Assembly (NCBI RefSeq): GCF_000720325.1
Contig: NZ_JOJM01000019.1
Coordinates: forward strand, 1-64,000
Length of the DNA stretch: 64,000 nucleotides
Source of the DNA: Streptomyces sp. NRRL B-1347
Lineage (GTDB): Bacteria; Actinomycetota; Actinomycetes; Streptomycetales; Streptomycetaceae
Direction of reading: 5' to 3'
The position numbers and the translations under genes were made by a program. Each line of letters begins with the position of its first letter. Position 1 is the first letter of the stretch. This document shows positions 57,022 to 64,000 of the stretch, piece after piece. The notes under the pieces are model-generated. The model searched no databases. It saw only the letters and a list, made by a program, of their open reading frames with translations, and was not told the origin of the DNA.

Positions 57022-58308
57022 ATGAGCGGCAATGAGTCCGGCACGAAGGGCATTTCCGAGGGCGTACCCGAGGGCGTTCCCAAGGACGTGCCCGAGGACA
57101 TTCCCAAGGTCATCAGCGTGGACGATCACGTGATCGAGCCCGCGCACCTCTTCGAGACCTGGCTTCCGGGCAAGTACCGCGACAAGGGCCCCCAGCCCTT
57201 CACCGCCGGGATCGGAGAGCTGGAGTACGTGGGCGGGAAGTACCGCTTCACCACCGATCCGGACGGCCAGATCACCGACTGGTGGCGGTACGAGGGCGAG
57301 GTCTTCCCGTACAAGCGGATCATCGCCGCCGTCGGCTTCTCCCGGGACGAGATGACGCTCGACGGCATCACGCGGGAGCAGATGCGGCGCGGCTGCTGGG
57401 ACCCCAAGGCGCGCCTCGCGGACATGGACCTCAACCACGTCGAGGCCTCGCTGTGCTTCCCCACCTTCCCGCGGTTCTGCGGCCAGACGTTCGCGGAGGC
57501 GAGGGACAAGGAGGTCGCCCTGGCCTGCGTGCGCGCGTACAACGACTGGATGGTGGAGGAGTGGTGCGGGGACAGCGGCGGGCGCCTGATCCCACTGTGT
57601 CTCATCCCGCTGTGGGACGTGGAGCTGGCCGTGGCGGAGATCCGGCGGAACGCGGCGCGCGGGGTGCGGGCGGTGACGTTCTCCGAGATCCCGACCTATC
57701 TGGGATTGCCGTCGATCCACTCCGGGTACTGGGACCCGTTCTTCGCCGCGTGCGAGGAGACGGGCACGGTGGTGAACATGCACATCGGCAGCAGCTCCCA
57801 GATGCCCGCCGCGTCGCCGGACGCCCCGCCCGCCGTGCAGGCCGCGCTGTCCTTCAACAACGCGATGGCCTCGATGATGGACTTCCTGTTCTCGGGCGTC
57901 CTGGTGAAGTTCCCGCGGCTCAAACTCGCCTACAGCGAAGGCCAGATGGGCTGGATCCCGTACGCCCTGGAGCGCGCGGACGACGTGTGGGAGGAGCACC
58001 GCGCCTGGGGCGGGGTGCGGGACCTGGTCCCGGAGCCGCCGTCGTCGTACTACTACCGGCAGATCTTCTGCTGCTTCTTCCGCGACCGGCACGGCATCGA
58101 GGCCATCGAGACCGTGGGCGTCGACAACGCGACGTTCGAGACGGACTACCCGCACGTCGACTCGACATGGCCGGACACGAAGCGGGTGGCCGCCGAGCAC
58201 GTCGGCGGGCTCTCCGCGGAGGTGGCCTACAAACTGCTGCGCGGGAACGCGATTCGTATGCTGGACCTGCCGTTCGATCAGGATCGGACGGTCGCGGCCA
58301 CCGCCTGA
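57022..58308 (+). CDS. amidohydrolase (metal-dependent hydrolase, amidohydrolase_2)
   Basis: Protein of 428 residues. VISVDDHVIEPAHLFETWLP gives the DxH-like metal start, MDLNHVEASLCFPTFPRFCGQTF, VNMHIGSSSQMP (metal His) and VDNATFETDYPHVDSTWPDT (C-terminal acidic/His), as in the family that includes decarboxylases such as gamma-resorcylate and o-pyrocatechuate decarboxylases. Such genes often lie with acyl-CoA or steroid-like catabolism genes. ATG 57022 with AGGGGG upstream; a leading stretch of charged residues (ESGTKGISEGVPEGVPKDVPEDIP) precedes the domain. Controlled by operator-like site 3. Confidence 0.85.
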   Translation: MSGNESGTKGISEGVPEGVPKDVPEDIPKVISVDDHVIEPAHLFETWLPGKYRDKGPQPFTAGIGELEYVGGKYRFTTDPDGQITDWWRYEGEVFPYKRIIAAVGFSRDEMTLDGITREQMRRGCWDPKARLADMDLNHVEASLCFPTFPRFCGQTFAEARDKEVALACVRAYNDWMVEEWCGDSGGRLIPLCLIPLWDVELAVAEIRRNAARGVRAVTFSEIPTYLGLPSIHSGYWDPFFAACEETGTVVNMHIGSSSQMPAASPDAPPAVQAALSFNNAMASMMDFLFSGVLVKFPRLKLAYSEGQMGWIPYALERADDVWEEHRAWGGVRDLVPEPPSSYYYRQIFCCFFRDRHGIEAIETVGVDNATFETDYPHVDSTWPDTKRVAAEHVGGLSAEVAYKLLRGNAIRMLDLPFDQDRTVAATA

Positions 58309-58368
58309 CCCCGGTCCCGGGAGCGGCCCGCCGCGGTTCGCGTGGCCCCCGTGGGAGAGGCGAGTGCA

Positions 58369-59310
58369 ATGAACAGCGGCAGCGCGGTGTCGGATGCCCT
58401 GTCGGAGGTCCTGGCCACGCTCGGCCGCCGGTACGTGCGCGACGCGCCCGGGACCTTCGGCAAGGCCGCGCTCGCGACCCGGTATCTGAACCCCTGGCTG
58501 CGGGAGCACCCCCGCGAGCGGGTGGTCGACACGGTCTTCGGCGCCCGGTTCGCGGTCGACACCCGGGACCTCATCCAGCGCTACCTCTATCTGTTCGGCG
58601 TCTGGGAGCCGCACATGTCGCGCTGGCTCCGGGGCCGCCTTCGCCCCGGCGACGTCTTCGTGGACGTCGGCGCGAACATCGGCTACTTGAGCGTCCTCGG
58701 GGCCCAACTGGTCGGCGCCGGGGGCCGCGTGGTCGCCGTCGAGGCCTCGCCCGAGTTCCACCGGCGGGTGCTGCTCCACCGGGAGCTGAACGGCTGCGAC
58801 AACATCCGGGCGGTCAACGCCGCCGTGTCGGACCGCAGGCAGAAGCTCACCTTCGTCCTCGCCAGCGCGCACAACATGGGCGCGAACAGCGTCGTCCCGT
58901 GGGACGGCCCGGTCGCGTCCCGCTTCGAGACGGACGCCGTGCCGCTGCCCGAGCTCCTGGAGCCGGACGAGATCGCACGGGCCAGGGTCATCAAGGTGGA
59001 CGTCGAGGGGGCGGAGGGAAGCGTCGTGCGCGGCCTCGCTCCCGTCCTCGACCGGCTCCGGCCGGACGCGGAGATCGCCGTGGAGGTCACCCCGGAGCGG
59101 ATGGCGCAGCTCGGCGACAGCGTGGAGGAACTCCTGGACACGATGCGCGCGCACGGCTTCCACACCTACCGCCTGCTCAACGACTATGCGCCGGGCAGCT
59201 ATCCGGCGGCCGTCCGGTACGCGGGCGAAGGCCCGGCCCGATGGCGCGGGCCGGTGCGCGGCGAGACCGACCTGATCTTCTCGCGCGTCGACGCCGAAGC
59301 CCTGGAGTGA
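58369..59310 (+). CDS. FkbM-family methyltransferase
   Basis: Protein of 313 residues. SAM-binding motif DVFVDVGANIGYLSVLGAQLVG, acidic strand VVAVEASPEFH, NIRAVNAAVSDRRQKL, and the later VIKVDVEGAEGSVVRGL typical of FkbM methylases. ATG 58369 with GGGAGAGG upstream; 60 nt after the amidohydrolase stop, so possibly same transcript. Substrate (sugar, lipid or secondary metabolite) unknown. Confidence 0.85.
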   Translation: MNSGSAVSDALSEVLATLGRRYVRDAPGTFGKAALATRYLNPWLREHPRERVVDTVFGARFAVDTRDLIQRYLYLFGVWEPHMSRWLRGRLRPGDVFVDVGANIGYLSVLGAQLVGAGGRVVAVEASPEFHRRVLLHRELNGCDNIRAVNAAVSDRRQKLTFVLASAHNMGANSVVPWDGPVASRFETDAVPLPELLEPDEIARARVIKVDVEGAEGSVVRGLAPVLDRLRPDAEIAVEVTPERMAQLGDSVEELLDTMRAHGFHTYRLLNDYAPGSYPAAVRYAGEGPARWRGPVRGETDLIFSRVDAEALE

Positions 59311-59374
59311 GGCCGGGGCCCGCGGGTCCGGTGGACCTCTCCGGCTCAGCGGGTGCCCGTGGCGGCGCGGGCCG

Positions 59375-59986
59375 CTACGCGCTCGCCGCCCCGGCCCCGG
59401 CCGGGGTGCTCCGCCGCAGCCGCCGCACCTGGGTCGTGTAGAGCCCGGCCGACCACCAGTACAGGGCCGCGCCCCACAGCGCGAGCGCCCAGCCGCAGAC
59501 GCGCGCCCCGTCGGCGACCGCGCCGTCCCCGCTCGCCAGGAGCAGCAGCGGGAAGGCGTACATCAGATTGAAGGTGGCCGCCTTCCCCATGAAGTTCACC
59601 TGGAGCGGGCCGTATCCCCTCCTGCGCAGGGCGGCGACGTTGAACGTCATGAAGACGTCGCGCGCGAGGAGCAGGACCAGGAACCACCAGGGAATGATGT
59701 CCCGCAGCAGCAGGGCGAGCAGCGTGGACGCCGTGTAGAGCCGGTCCGCCGCGGGGTCGAGGACCTGGCCGAGGCGTGTGATCTGGTTCCATCTGCGGGC
59801 CAGCTTGCCGTCGAGGTAATCGGTCGCGCCGCTGAGCGCGAGCAGGGCGACGGCCCAGCCGTCGCGATTCGGATTTCCGAAGTACGGCTGGAGCACGAGC
59901 CAGAGGAATACCGGAACTCCGGCGACTCGCAGGGCGCTCAGCGCGTTGGGGATCGTGAGTACCCTGTCGAATCCGTCACGCGCCAC
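59375..59986 (-). CDS. CDP-alcohol phosphatidyltransferase
   Basis: Protein of 203 residues, several membrane helices. Contains the signature D-G-x2-A-R-x8-G-x3-D-x3-D as DYLDGKLARRWNQITRLGQVLDPAADR (about residues 60-85), with all acidic residues present. It would transfer a phosphatidyl group from CDP-diacylglycerol to an alcohol (phosphatidylglycerol, inositol or cardiolipin synthase type). GTG start at 59986. Convergent with the FkbM gene. Confidence 0.9.
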   Translation of the reverse strand: MARDGFDRVLTIPNALSALRVAGVPVFLWLVLQPYFGNPNRDGWAVALLALSGATDYLDGKLARRWNQITRLGQVLDPAADRLYTASTLLALLLRDIIPWWFLVLLLARDVFMTFNVAALRRRGYGPLQVNFMGKAATFNLMYAFPLLLLASGDGAVADGARVCGWALALWGAALYWWSAGLYTTQVRRLRRSTPAGAGAASA

Positions 59987-60389
59987 CGACGTGCCTCCCG
60001 AAATCCTTCGCCCGGATCGTTTTGTCCTGATCCTGTTGATCGGCCGATCGGGGATCCTATCAGGGGCGACGCCGCCACCCGCCGGGGGCGAAAGACGGAA
60101 AACCCAAGCTCAGAGGCCATGTCGGCGGTGGCGCCCCGGCGGCGCTCGCCCGGCGAATCGGTGCATACTGCATCTTGTGTTGCATAAGGCGATAATTCAG
60201 CGAGGCGGCTGATGGCGGGCCAGGGCCGTTCCCTGTCGGTTTGACGCCCGCATTGCCCGACAGGCAAAACGTTGATTTCCTCGCCCGGCATGACCGAAGG
60301 GGCCCTCTGTCGGACCCTCTGCGGGATCCTCAAGTGGCGTGCGGCGAAGTGCCTTTTGCGAACCGGCGCCGGAAGCCGACTTGAAGGGC
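59987..60389. other. intergenic region, lower GC, no gene seen
   Basis: About 400 bases between the leftward phosphatidyltransferase and glycosyltransferase genes. Frames are open but low quality. Contains TTGCATAAGGCGATAATTC-type AT-rich stretch near 60180 and short inverted repeats (GATCGGCCGATC at about 60049). Likely promoter for the phosphatidyltransferase gene. Confidence 0.35.
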
Positions 60390-61160
60390 TCAGCCCGAGC
60401 CGAGCGCGTACTGCCACCGGAAATGGGACAGGGCCCTGGCCCGGGACTCCACGACCGCCATGCGCGCGGCGTGCTCGGCCGTCTCGGTGTGCGCGGCCTG
60501 GCCCGTGACCTGGCCCTCCCACTTGCGGTAGAGCAGCCCGACCTCGGCGGAGAACCAGCCGCGTGCCACCGCGTTGAGGGCGAGCAGGAGGCCGGTGTCC
60601 TCCGAGGCGGGCAGCGCCATCCAGCCGCCCAGGGCGACGAGCAGGTCGCGGCGCACGCAGAGCGTCGCGGGGTGGACCGGGGCGCGGAAGCCGTCCGCCT
60701 TCCAGCGGTCGAGGACGGCCGCGCGCTCGATCGGGCCGTGGTCGGGGTCGCCGGGGAAGCCCGCAGTCGACCCGTCGGGCAGCAGGTCGAGCACGCGCGA
60801 CGTCGCCCAGCCGATGGTGTCGTCCGCCTCTAAGGCCGCCAGGTCGCGGGCGAGCGCGCCCGGCTCCAGCTGGTCGTCGGCGTCGAGGACCTTCACGTAC
60901 GCGCCGTCGGCGTGGGCGAGCGCCATGGTGCGGGCGACTCCGGGCCCGCCGGCGCGCCCCTGCCGGAAGGTCACCCGCTCGTCGTCGGGCACGTGGGGGG
61001 CGACCAGGCCGCTCCTGCCGTCCTCCTGGATCAGCCAGCGCCACTCCCAGCCGTGGGGGAGCTCCTGCTCGCGGATCGACGCGTACGCGTCCGGCAGGAA
61101 GCGGGCGGACGGGGCGTGCACGGCGGTGATGACGGTGACGCGCTGACGCATGGCACTCAC
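60390..61160 (-). CDS. family 2 glycosyltransferase
   Basis: Protein of 256 residues: RVTVITAVHAPSARFLPDAYASIREQ, the EDGRSG nucleotide-binding segment (usual DDGS), VKVLDADDQLEPGALARDL (DxD metal motif) and LPASEDTGLLLALNAVARGW. GT-A fold enzyme; acceptor unknown. GTG 61160 or ATG 61151. C-terminus has a helical segment HTETAEHAARMAVVESRARALSHF. Confidence 0.85.
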   Translation of the reverse strand: MSAMRQRVTVITAVHAPSARFLPDAYASIREQELPHGWEWRWLIQEDGRSGLVAPHVPDDERVTFRQGRAGGPGVARTMALAHADGAYVKVLDADDQLEPGALARDLAALEADDTIGWATSRVLDLLPDGSTAGFPGDPDHGPIERAAVLDRWKADGFRAPVHPATLCVRRDLLVALGGWMALPASEDTGLLLALNAVARGWFSAEVGLLYRKWEGQVTGQAAHTETAEHAARMAVVESRARALSHFRWQYALGSG

Positions 61161-61642
61161 CTACGACTCCTCGATGGGCGGCGACGGAACGATGGGGGGG
61201 CGGCGACGGGACGGTGGCGGTGGCGGGACTGCGGCCGGGCTGCGGCGGGACTGCGATGGGGCTGCGACGGGGCTGCGGCGGCCGTTCGGAAATCCACGGC
61301 CGGTGAATTCGAAGGAAACGTCCACACCTTGGCGGCCGAACGGCGCGTCGGTTCGGAGAAAGGCGCCGCACTTGCTAGGGCCGCGGATACGGCTGCGGAT
61401 ACCGGTCCGTACCGGGTCGGCCGCGAACCGCCGTTGTGGATGGCGCAACGACGTCGTTGTTGAGGGCGCAACGGATCCTGGGGCCGCTGTTGCGCGAGTT
61501 CGTCGCGACAGTGTTGCATGTAACGGGAAAGTATCTTTTGCCCGAGCCCCGGGTGCCAGCTGTGGCCAGTGAAATGCGCTGGGTAATTAGGGGTCTTGTA
61601 GGGGGTGCGCGCGGCGCCCGCGGGGCCCGCCGGATATGGAAG
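61161..61642. other. intergenic region with G-rich direct repeats
   Basis: About 480 bases without a clear gene. 61230-61290 repeats the unit GGGGCTGCGGCGGGACTGCGATG-like, shorter forms of which are GGCTGCGACGGGGCTGCGG. Probably promoter or spacer for the glycosyltransferase gene. Confidence 0.35.
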
Positions 61643-61684
61643 AACCCGATCGCTGGCGACGGGGGATGCACCAGCGATCGGGTT
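61643..61684. terminator. 14-bp stem-loop
   Basis: AACCCGATCGCTGG and CCAGCGATCGGGTT are perfect inverted repeats around a 14-nt loop. It lies about 110 nt beyond the leftward WD40 gene stop and just before a micro-ORF, so it may be a terminator or part of a leader/regulatory RNA. Confidence 0.65.
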
Positions 61685-61713
61685 GTTCCCAACCTTAACA
61701 AGGGAGCCTCCGT

Positions 61714-61752
61714 ATGGGGAGTGAACTTCCCGGCAAAGATGCCGAGTTGTGA
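61714..61752 (+). CDS. possible 12-residue micro-ORF (MGSELPGKDAEL)
   Basis: ATG 61714 sits 7 nt behind a good AGGGAG site and encodes MGSELPGKDAEL before TGA, immediately after the 61643 hairpin. Well-placed Shine-Dalgarno and length suggest a leader peptide or small signal peptide rather than noise, but there is no gene directly downstream on this strand within the window. Confidence 0.35.
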   Translation: MGSELPGKDAEL

Positions 61753-61795
61753 TCGGGATCACGCGCGCGATCCACAAGCGAGAAGCGGCGGGGCG

Positions 61796-64000
61796 TTACT
61801 CCGCGCACGGCGGCTCATACGAGAGCCGGGGCAGATACTCGCGCCAATTCTCCGGCGTCAGGACGCCCCGAGTGGTCGCGCAGATACGGCGAATTGCCGT
61901 GTCGGCGTCCAGATTCCACAGCCGGACGGTATCGGGGCCGCTCGAAACTCCGAGCATGCGTCCTTGAGGGCTGAACGACAGGAAACTTCCCGTCTTGGCG
62001 TTCGGGCTCATCGACTGCCCGATGGGGGCGGCGTCGGACGGGTGGGTGAGGTCCCAGAGCCGGACCGTGTTGTCGTTGCCGCCGCTGGCCAGGGTGCGGC
62101 CGTCCCGGCTGAACGTCAGGGACACGAGCGCGTCGGTGTGCCCGGTCAGCGGGGCGCCGCGGGGGGTCGCGTCGCGGGGGTCCGTGACGTCCCAGAGCCG
62201 GACCGTGCCGTCGTCGCTGCCGCTGGCCAGGGTGCGGCCGTCCGGGCTGTGGGCGAGCGTGTTGATGGGCCCCAGATGGCCCGTCAGCGGCTTGCCCATC
62301 GGTGCGGCGCGCCGCGGATCGGCCACGTTCCAGAGCCGGATGGTGCCGTCGGAGCTGGCGCTGGCGAGCGTGCGCCCGTCCTTGCCGAAGGCCAGGTCGT
62401 TGACGTAGCCCTTGTGGCCGGTGAGCGGGGTGCCGAGCCGCCGCAGGCGCTGCGGGTCGCCGACGTTCCACAGCTGGATGGTGCGGTCCTCGTAGGCGGT
62501 CGCGAGCGTGCGCCCGTCCCTGCTGAAGGCGAGCGCGGCCGCGAACCGCGTCCGCAGCTCGACCGGATCCCCGTACGGCACGGGCCGCGAGGGGTCGGAG
62601 ACGTCCCACAGCTGCACCGCGCGGCTGCCCGTGAGCACCGCGAGGGTACGGCCGTCGGGGGAGAACGCGGGCGCGCGCACGGCGCCTTCGGCGGGCTTGA
62701 TCGGGGCGCCCAGGGCCATCGGGCGGGTGGGCCGCTCCACGTTCCACAGCCGGAGCTTCTCGTCGCGGGCGGCCGTGACGAGCACCTTCCCGTCGGGCCG
62801 GAACGCCCCGATGCGGCCGATCATGTCCGAGGTCGGGATCGACCACAGCCGGACCTTGTTGTCGCCGCTCCCCGTGGCCAGGGTGCGGCCGTCCGGGCTG
62901 AAGCCGAGCGCGTACATCTCCCCGCTGCTGCCCGCGAGCGGTTCGCCGACCTGCGAGGGGTGCGCCGCGTCACGGACGTTCCACAGGCTCGCCGTGCTGT
63001 CCGCGCTGGCGGCCGCGAGCATCGACCCGTCGCGGTTGAAGGCCACGGACCACACGGGTCCCGTGTGCCCGGCGAGCGGCGGGCCGAGCGGGCGCGCGCG
63101 GCGCGGCTCCGCGACGTCCCAGAGCCGGATCGTGTTGTCCGAGCTGCCGCTGGCCAGCGTCTTCCCGTCGGGGTTGAAGGCCACGGAGTGCACCGTGTCC
63201 TTGTGGCCGGTCAGCACCTTGCCGATCCGCTGCGGGCGGCGCGGGTCCGCCGTCCGCCACAGCCGGACGGCGCCGTTGTCGCTGCCCGCCGCGAGGGTCT
63301 TCCCGTCGGGGCTGAACGCCACGGAACGCACCGGCGCGGTGTGCCCGGTCAGGGTGGCGAGCGGCTTCGGGCGCCCCGGGTCCCGCACGTCCCACAGCCG
63401 TACGCTGCGGTCCTCGCTCGCGGACGCGAGCGTGCGGCCGTCCGGGCTGAAGGCCACCAGGTAGATCGTGCCGCCGTGACCGGCCAGGGGAGCGCCGAGG
63501 GAGCGCGGCCGCCGCGGGTCCGTGACGTCCCACAGCCGGACGGTGCCGTCGTCCGCCGCGCTGGCGAGGGTCTTGCCGTCCGGGCTGAAGACCGCGCTGC
63601 TCACCCAACTCGTGTGCCCGGTCAGGGGTTTGCCGAGCGGCTTCGGCCGGGACCGGTCCGACACGTCCCACAGGCGGACCGTCCGGTCGTAGCTCGCGGT
63701 GGCGAGCAGCCGCCCGCCCGGATGGAACGAGGTGAGGTAGACGGCGCCGGTGTGGCCCGCGAGCGGAGTGGCCAGGGGCGCGTTGACGATCGAGATCAGC
63801 CGGTTCATCGTGCCCTGGTCGTCGGGCCGCAAGCGGTGGGCCACCAGGTCGAGTTGGGCGGAGAGCGAGGGGTCCGTGCTCTGCGCGCGGTCGGCCGCGG
63901 CGGTCACCTGCGCGAAGATCGCGTCGTTCCGCTCGGACACCGCGTCGTCCCGCTGCTGCCAGGCGACCACCGCCGAGACGGCGGCGAGCAGGGCGAGGAC
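61796..64000 (-). CDS. WD40 repeat protein (14 repeats), N-terminus beyond window
   Basis: The visible 735 codons (frame still open at the window edge) begin with a membrane or hydrophobic helix (VLALLAAVSAVVAWQQ) and a coiled region, followed by 14 WD40 repeats, each ending in x-x-(L/V)-W-(D/N)-(V/L) (e.g. LATASYDRTVRLWDV), enough for two seven-bladed propellers. It ends NWREYLPRLSYEPPCAE, a tail common to Streptomyces STAND/WD40 regulators. The missing N-terminal part probably carries an HTH or NTPase domain. Likely a signal-transduction scaffold. Confidence 0.85.
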   Translation of the reverse strand, partial: VLALLAAVSAVVAWQQRDDAVSERNDAIFAQVTAAADRAQSTDPSLSAQLDLVAHRLRPDDQGTMNRLISIVNAPLATPLAGHTGAVYLTSFHPGGRLLATASYDRTVRLWDVSDRSRPKPLGKPLTGHTSWVSSAVFSPDGKTLASAADDGTVRLWDVTDPRRPRSLGAPLAGHGGTIYLVAFSPDGRTLASASEDRSVRLWDVRDPGRPKPLATLTGHTAPVRSVAFSPDGKTLAAGSDNGAVRLWRTADPRRPQRIGKVLTGHKDTVHSVAFNPDGKTLASGSSDNTIRLWDVAEPRRARPLGPPLAGHTGPVWSVAFNRDGSMLAAASADSTASLWNVRDAAHPSQVGEPLAGSSGEMYALGFSPDGRTLATGSGDNKVRLWSIPTSDMIGRIGAFRPDGKVLVTAARDEKLRLWNVERPTRPMALGAPIKPAEGAVRAPAFSPDGRTLAVLTGSRAVQLWDVSDPSRPVPYGDPVELRTRFAAALAFSRDGRTLATAYEDRTIQLWNVGDPQRLRRLGTPLTGHKGYVNDLAFGKDGRTLASASSDGTIRLWNVADPRRAAPMGKPLTGHLGPINTLAHSPDGRTLASGSDDGTVRLWDVTDPRDATPRGAPLTGHTDALVSLTFSRDGRTLASGGNDNTVRLWDLTHPSDAAPIGQSMSPNAKTGSFLSFSPQGRMLGVSSGPDTVRLWNLDADTAIRRICATTRGVLTPENWREYLPRLSYEPPCAE

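Overview
The window looks like the chromosome of a Streptomyces or a close relative. It is very GC rich with strong third-position GC bias, GTG/TTG starts are frequent, and it carries XRE-DUF5753/DUF397 pairs, a cobalamin riboswitch and Streptomyces-type intergenic repeats. Three blocks are visible: host genes at 1-3.7 kb, a ~40 kb siphovirus-type prophage at about 3.74-43.94 kb, and host genes again at 43.95-64 kb.

Left host block: a two-GAF histidine kinase converges on a NarL-type response regulator, followed by a small membrane protein and a hairpin-rich intergenic repeat.

Prophage: nearly all genes read leftwards, so the head/packaging genes lie at the right end. Right to left are HNH nucleases, terminase small and large subunits, portal, MuF-like protein, scaffold, HK97-fold capsid, connectors, tail tube, tail chaperones with a -1 frameshift, tape measure, tail tip proteins and the lysis genes. 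Next come dNMP kinase, RecB-like nuclease, a phiC31 gp3-like directionality factor, a split cytosine methylase, resolvase, primase-helicase, family A DNA polymerase and a phage sigma factor. The left end holds accessory and lysogeny-type genes. The only integrase, at the right end, has lost its catalytic N-terminus, so the prophage looks unable to excise by itself.

Most notable is a compact lasso-peptide cluster inside the prophage (about 5.4-8.6 kb): a 44-residue precursor gene too short for routine calling, an asparagine-synthetase-like cyclase, a leader peptidase and a GNAT acetyltransferase, joined by 4-nt stop/start overlaps. The predicted core GGENSGVEAKQTPYD has Gly1, Glu8 and Lys10 where the acetylated lasso peptide albusnodin has them, so an albusnodin-like acetylated lasso peptide carried as prophage cargo is predicted.

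Right host block: a cobalamin corrin-ring cluster (cobL, cobM, cbiD, cobK, cobIJ, cobH, cobG, riboswitch, cobN). After it come a small gene, a DoxX-like gene and an amidohydrolase gene that share an operator-like palindrome, an FkbM-type methyltransferase, a CDP-alcohol phosphatidyltransferase, a family 2 glycosyltransferase, and a 14-repeat WD40 protein cut by the window edge. The prophage sits only tens of bases upstream of cobL and has displaced whatever promoter lay there.
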